A stretch of DNA of 64,000 nucleotides, taken from positions 70,703,491 through 70,767,490 of the forward strand of contig CM040124.1 of assembly GCA_022559845.1 (NCBI GenBank). The letters run 5' to 3'. The notes beneath the pieces are model-generated. The model was not told where the DNA came from and made no database searches. It was given only the letters and a program-made list of their open reading frames with translations. Shown piece by piece: positions 59,010 to 64,000 of the stretch; position 1 is the first letter of the stretch; each line of letters begins with the position of its first letter. The position numbers were made by a program, and so were the translations under genes. The stretch is from Amorphophallus konjac (lineage: Eukaryota; Streptophyta; Magnoliopsida; Alismatales; Araceae).

Positions 59010-59021
59010 CTCTGATACCAA
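59010..59021 (-). other. Gag-only element primer binding site (tRNA-iMet)
   Basis: On the minus strand TGGTATCAGAGC, 2 bp after the LTR end. Confidence 0.93.
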
Positions 59022-59023
59022 TT

Positions 59024-61629
59024 GTTGGTCCCGGGTAGGCGAGCGGACAAGAAGGGGGGGTTGAATTGTTCCCCACTCAAAATGGTAAATTTAAAAACTA
59101 ACTAAGCAGAAATAACAACTTTGACGAGATTGAAAGGATTAAACTAACAAAGTTATTTAAGCTCTCTCAATCTCGCCGAGCTCACTTGATCATGCACAAG
59201 TTTAAGCAATTAAGCACGTTACACAATGTAATCTAGGCAATTCAGATTTGCTTGTGCAATTGGAATTCGCTCATACTCACCGATCACACGTGTATTGAAT
59301 TAACAATTAATCACAATAAAGCAAACCACAATGCACACCACAAGACACGAGGATTTTTAAGGTGATTCGGGACCACGATGGGCTCCCTACGTCCACCCCT
59401 TACCAAATCGGTAAGGATCCACTCGTTGGATAAACCAGCACGGGGAAGACTCCCCAACACGGAGCCAGGCTCCAAAACACACACGAGGATAAATCCTCAA
59501 CATAGAGGCGATGCTCCAACAACACGCAAGACGATGCCTGCACACACACGGGGACGTGGCCCAACACACACACGCAGAGTAAACCCTGCAACCACGGGGT
59601 ACAATCCCAAACACATACGGAGATGGAGTCTCCAACACGATCCGACGACTAGATCACAAGCACACACACACGCTGCAACAAACGTAGCATGGTAGACACA
59701 CGACCGTATACAAACGGTCACACACACACACACAATATTTCTAGTTCAGAAAATTAACACAAATATTCAACCATGCTTAACCCTAAACATAGATCATGAA
59801 ACACATCAAGAACAACATAGAATGGATGTAGAAGAGATCACCCTTTGGTTTCTAAAACCTAGTTGATGATGTTCTTTCAAGCAACGGTTGGAAGGAAGTC
59901 GGATGATGTCGATTTGAACGTCAATGCGTTCCTCTCTTCAATCCGCTTCACTTTCTCTTCATGCACGATCTCCAAATCCTCCTGGATGTAGATGAAATCC
60001 CCTTAACTTGAGCTCTTCCTTCCTTCCTTCCCTTTCTTCACCTGTAACATAGAAACGATGAACACATTAGGGTTCTCCTTGTGAAATTCGTAGCTCTCAT
60101 ATGTATACATATAGGAGACATCACAGACTGGTATAACCCTTCTAGAAACCTCCAAGAGGACCCCCAATAGGTCTCCCACCAACCCAAGGGCAAAGGGGTA
60201 AGAGTTAAGCACAAATGGACTTGGTTTAAATGGTTTTCGGATCCACATTTTTGGGTTTTGCCGGTTCCGGTCGACCTACACGGGTTGGGCGGTCGACCTA
60301 AAATTTACAGACTGAAAACTGCCCATCTCTGGGAATTTCGGTTGACCGAAACCCCATGGGCGGTCGACCGAAATTTGGGTTTTTCCCAGATTTCAGATTT
60401 CAGCCCCATAACCCCTTTAGTAGCCCATTCAAGTCTGAGGCTTCAAACTCCTTTCATCTTGTGGAATATATACTGAGTGTTTTGACCTGTAAAACCATAG
60501 AAAAAAGGATTAGAACTTTAGTTTAATAATCCATATGATAAATGCATGAAGTACATGTATGAAATCTCATGAACTCGGTGCATATGAACACTTTGAAACA
60601 CAAGTGTTCTATACTAAGGATCAAGAGATATGTCTATGCATGTGAACAAGGTATGAATACCATTCAACCAAATCTACTAAGGTTCATGTGAGCATTCAAC
60701 AACCATGTATAAGGATTATGAGAAAACACATCAAGCATATTCTTCCAAGATTCATAAAACCCCTTTAATTTGCATTCTAGGCCATAAAGACCACAATAAG
60801 AATATGCGTGAACACGTAAGTGAGTAAAGGCTAGCTTTTCAAGATCCATGTGAAAATCTCAACTTGTACTCACCATGATGGCTTTTAATACTTCAAGAGA
60901 AATATGCATGGAATGCATTCAAGACTATACAAGATACCCATGAAACTTTTATTACATAAAAGCCATTCTCCACAACCCCATGAGACAGAAAACGTGAGAC
61001 AATATTACCATGTATCCATGTGATGTTTAAGTGTGATCCAACCATTTCTTTCATGCAAGTAGCACAATGGAGCCATGTTAGTGTTGAATTGATAATCAAT
61101 CATTGCAACCATTTATCACTAGATGCTCATTTCAACATGACCAAGAATCTATATAATGAGAGAACATCAATAAAATTACATTCATCAAATTTCAAGTGAA
61201 TAGATTGAGGATGCTGTAAGTCCAGAAACCTCATGTGAAAAATACATGATAATACTCAATCAAGATTTTGAAAAGCTCTTTGATGAAATGCATAAAACAT
61301 GGAAAGAGTCAACGCAAAGCAATAAGAGAGTTAACTCCCTTTATGAAGAAGAACTTCATTTATGGACTCCTTTGAGTTCTAAGTTGATTTTGATCATGCA
61401 AGCCAAGATAAACATAGCGTGAGTTCTTTAAATAACAATCATTCATATGACTTCTAAGTGAGAATCTTGAAGTCATTTGTTAACTCATCAACTAAGATGC
61501 ATACATGTTGCTCATTGAAACACACATAGGCATGCTCAATGATGCACATCGCCACAAGCACAATCAGTTTGTTATCATTAAAACCAAACACCAAACATAA
61601 ACTAGGAGATGCAACAATCTCCCTCAACA
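59024..61629 (-). repeat. Gag-only element 5' LTR
   Basis: Complete, TGTTGAGGGAG to GACCAACA on the minus strand, followed on the plus strand by the target duplication AGCCG. It contains the same CACA-rich block (59460-59735) and GGTCGACC sites (about 60269-60372) as the 3' LTR. Confidence 0.95.
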
Positions 61630-61634
61630 AGCCG

Positions 61635-63673
61635 GCCAGGCGGGGAGGGGAATGAGTGCACAATACGTTTTCTGCCAGCGTTGTGTTCTGTAGGATAGCA
61701 AGTCGATGCAGAGGATGTCGACGTCTCTTCCGATAGTTGTCAAAGGCCGGAACAGTTGGGAAGTCCTCCGAGGATGTGTCTAAATCTCTGGAACACCTGG
61801 TGGGTCATTGGGATGCTGCTCCGAGCTGCGATCCGAGTGAACAAGCCTAATGGCGCAGTTCTGTCTTGAGCAGACCTCGCCAGACAGAGAGCGATTTCTT
61901 CAATCACCACGAGCTCCACAGGTCGGTGCTGATGGCGGGGCTAGTGCCGAATCATCTGCAGCTGAGACTTCTTCGTGCTGTAGCAAGAACAGGTCCGTTT
62001 GACGCCGTATGCACCTACTTCTAGTCAATTGGAGACCGAGCAGATAGGATGACTCTGCAAGATCCAGCAGACAGACGCAGCGAACCCGGGGCACGACCAG
62101 CTCCTCCGATCGCAAAGGGGGCGGGGCGGGGCGAGGGTAGAAATGATCGTAGATGGGTCTGCTATGCATGGTAGAAGGGAGGGCCTAGTTCGAAGTCAGA
62201 GGTTGCAGCAATGACCATAAGAGCAGAGGGTGGTCCAACCTGAATAGGGGGGCAAGTAGTCTGCGTGCGCTGGGGAAAATGATCGTTCTGGGGTGCTCCA
62301 GTGGTCAAATGTATCCCTTGTTTATGGTGCTGGAAGAGAACTCGCTGGGGAACACCACGGTCGAAGGGCGCATCCAGAAGCTCGGTGTGGAGGTCGTGAG
62401 GGCCTCTGTAAAACGTCTATGGTTGCCTGCCAGAGTCACCTTGTGTAGTCAGGCCGGAACAGCTCTCCGGTTAGCTCCGACGTCGGATGAGGGTGTTTGA
62501 GCCCTCGTTGCGAAGCTGTTTCGGAGAGGAATCCACTAGTGCCAGTCTTATCTTCAAAAGCTTCACAAGGGAGGTGGGGCCAATGCTGCAACACGACGGA
62601 CAGTTTGCTACTGCTGCTGTCTCGATAGCAATGGGAGATAGGGAGTAAAAAGGGGAATATTAGAGGGAGGAAGGGGTGGGAGGGGGATTGGGGGCTTTCC
62701 CTGTTGAGAGAGGAGATGGGGGAAGGGGGGCTGCGACCGGGCTGATAGAGGGAGGAGAGGGCTGGGGCGGTGCTAGCAGGGGGAGAGGAGAGGGGTGCTA
62801 CCAGGGGGGAATGGAGGAGTGGGGAGATGGGGGGCTCAAGGTGTCTAGGGGAGGGAGATTCTCCCCTTGTTTGAATTTGCTCTAATGGTGGGCAATCAAT
62901 GGAGGCCTTAGGAATGTGGAGGGATGTGTTGAGAGTGGGAAAGGTGTGTTGAGGAAGTGAAAGGGTGGTTAGGAAGGTGGGGGAGATGTGTTGGGAAGTG
63001 AAGGGCGTGTCTAGGGGGCTGTGGGGTTAATGAGGGTAGTATATGGGAGTGGGAGGGATTTGTGGGGTCAGGGTGATGTGGCGGATGAGGTGGCAGTTAG
63101 GGCTGAGGTGGCAGCTGAGGTGGAGGGGAGAGATGGAGGGGGTGGCCCTCTCTCTTGGGTAGAGAGAGAGTGGGGGCGTAGGTTGCTTGGAGGAGAGAGT
63201 GGTGGAGAGAGAGAGAGATAGAGAGAGAGAGGTAGGTGGGAGAATCCACTCCCACTAAGGAATCCACCCTAGACTATTAGAATCCACCAATAAACAAGAC
63301 TAAGAGAAAAGTCTCAATTTTTTTTCATTCATTCAACAATTGCTTCAAATGGGGGGAGTTGGGTCCTATTTATAGGAGCTCAACTCTTTACATGACCAAA
63401 CTGCCCCTGACCTTTAAACAAAAGACCAAACATGTCCAGGAGGGGGCGCCCCAGGGCCAGCTTGACTATTGGGCCCAATAGGCTCAATCTACTACTCTAT
63501 TGACCCACTAACCTACTAACTGACTCAATTGAAGGAAAATTACATAGATAAGACTGAAATAAAGTGGAAAATACATTATACGACTCGAAAAATAAGCTGC
63601 TAGTCTAGGCTAAGCACTTCCGAGGTGATGTGACGGGTAGTGGGAACTGGAACTGTTGGTGATGTCCCCATCA
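61635..63673 (-). repeat. E3 5' LTR, 5' part
   Basis: Resumes the E3 LTR after the copia insertion and matches 46640-48724. TATAAATA lies at 63367-63374 (minus strand). Open frames such as the Gly-rich one near 62676-62885 are low-complexity. Confidence 0.92.
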
Positions 63674-64000
63674 AGATGACTAACCTAGGCGCTCCCTAAT
63701 ACGAGAGAGGTCTCAAATAGGGGCAGTCTCAATGACCCTCGAAAATGAGCTTTCATGAGAAATCTAGCCAGTAAGTGCTATGAAAATATATCAATATGAA
63801 AAATTATGAAATCAAAGGCATGGAAAGAGTGGCAATACAGTTCCCCGCGGGATGTTTTGAGCCCGGTCGCATGCGTGCCTATGGGTTAAAATCAAAGACA
63901 CAAAACCCCGACACAACAGACTATATTTTTGAAGGGTAGTGCCTTAGAAGGAAGTCGAGTCCTGATATCACCCATCTTGCATAAGGCTTATCTCAAGTTT
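63674..64000. other. Unassigned right-edge sequence
   Basis: Flank of E3, starting with the AGATG target copy. No gene or repeat was recognised in 327 bp. It should continue whatever lies at 45508-45763 (possibly element B). Confidence 0.35.

Larger units (their letters stand above)
51376..61629 (-). mobile_element. Copia-type gag-only LTR element (TR-GAG-like)
   Basis: Minus strand. LTRs are 59024-61629 (5', 2606 bp) and 51376-53976 (3', 2601 bp), starting TGTTGAGGGAG and ending GGGACCAACA. A perfect target duplication AGCCG flanks it (51371-51375 and 61630-61634). The interior (53977-59023) holds an iMet PBS, a copia-type gag with four zinc knuckles, about 2.7 kb without recognised genes, and a polypurine tract. 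The coding part stops at the GPKKAWVPKS linker that normally precedes protease; no protease, integrase or RT motif was seen. It is therefore non-autonomous and would need enzymes from a related element. Confidence 0.93.
45764..63673 (-). mobile_element. Gypsy element E3, internally deleted, with a novel ORF
   Basis: Read on the minus strand: 5' LTR (63673-61635 plus 51375-50767, split by a copia element), iMet-type PBS, the TFGCPGPP ORF, a pol C-terminal tail, and 3' LTR (48724-45764). The LTRs start TGATGGAGACATC-like and end TTTCACATCA. Without inserts they are about 2650 and 2670 bp. Flanking 5-mers are AGATA (45759-45763) and AGATG (63674-63678), a target duplication with one change. The interior is only about 2.0 kb: no gag capsid domain, protease or RT is left, so this copy cannot move by itself. 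Confidence 0.85.

Overview
This window is plant nuclear DNA made almost entirely of transposable elements. The lineage signals are Ty3/gypsy elements with a Del/Tekay-type chromodomain and roughly 3-kb LTRs, a Tat-type gypsy gag, a copia-type UBN2-like gag, tRNA-iMet primer binding sites (TGGTATCAGAGC), a Tourist-like element and Mutator-like MITEs. This mix suggests an angiosperm with a large, repeat-rich genome. The sequence alone does not fix the species. I found no intact host gene, no rRNA or tRNA gene and no CRISPR array.

Layout, left to right. 1-518 is unassigned. 519-10587 is a Del/Tekay element (Del1) whose 5' LTR has lost its U3. 10593-19143 is a degraded gypsy element (A) with LTRs I call X. 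It also holds a fragment of a related LTR (Z, 12541-14353), an apparent solo LTR (14367-15633) and a decayed copy of an unrecognised ORF. 19144-24290 looks like the 3' end and LTR of a Tat-type element (C), with two long minisatellites. 24291 to at least 45763 is a second Tat-type element (B): 5' LTR (24291-28277, interrupted by a solo X-like LTR, Y), PBS, leader, and a gag broken by a solo copia LTR (29839-31925) and by a second Del/Tekay element (Del2, 34978-43247, TSD CAGGG).

44116-45504 is a Tourist-like element holding a Mutator-type MITE and a G-rich minisatellite. 45764-63673, minus strand, is gypsy element E3. It carries a larger copy of the unrecognised ORF plus a pol tail. Its 3' LTR holds a second copy of the MITE. 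Its 5' LTR is split by a copia-type gag-only element (51376-61629, minus strand, TSD AGCCG). 63674-64000 is unassigned.

Target duplications give a relative order. C was followed by B and A (mutual order unknown). B then received solo LTR Y, the solo copia LTR, Del2, the Tourist-like element and E3 (order among these unknown). Later came the MITE inside the Tourist-like element, and the MITE and copia element inside E3. Del1 is younger than A.

Every coding region seen is a broken retroelement gene. Two themes stand out. First, a retroelement ORF family with no domain I recognise and TFGCPGPP repeats occurs in two related gypsy elements. Second, short GC-rich inverted repeats recur in dense arrays across LTRs of several otherwise unrelated families.
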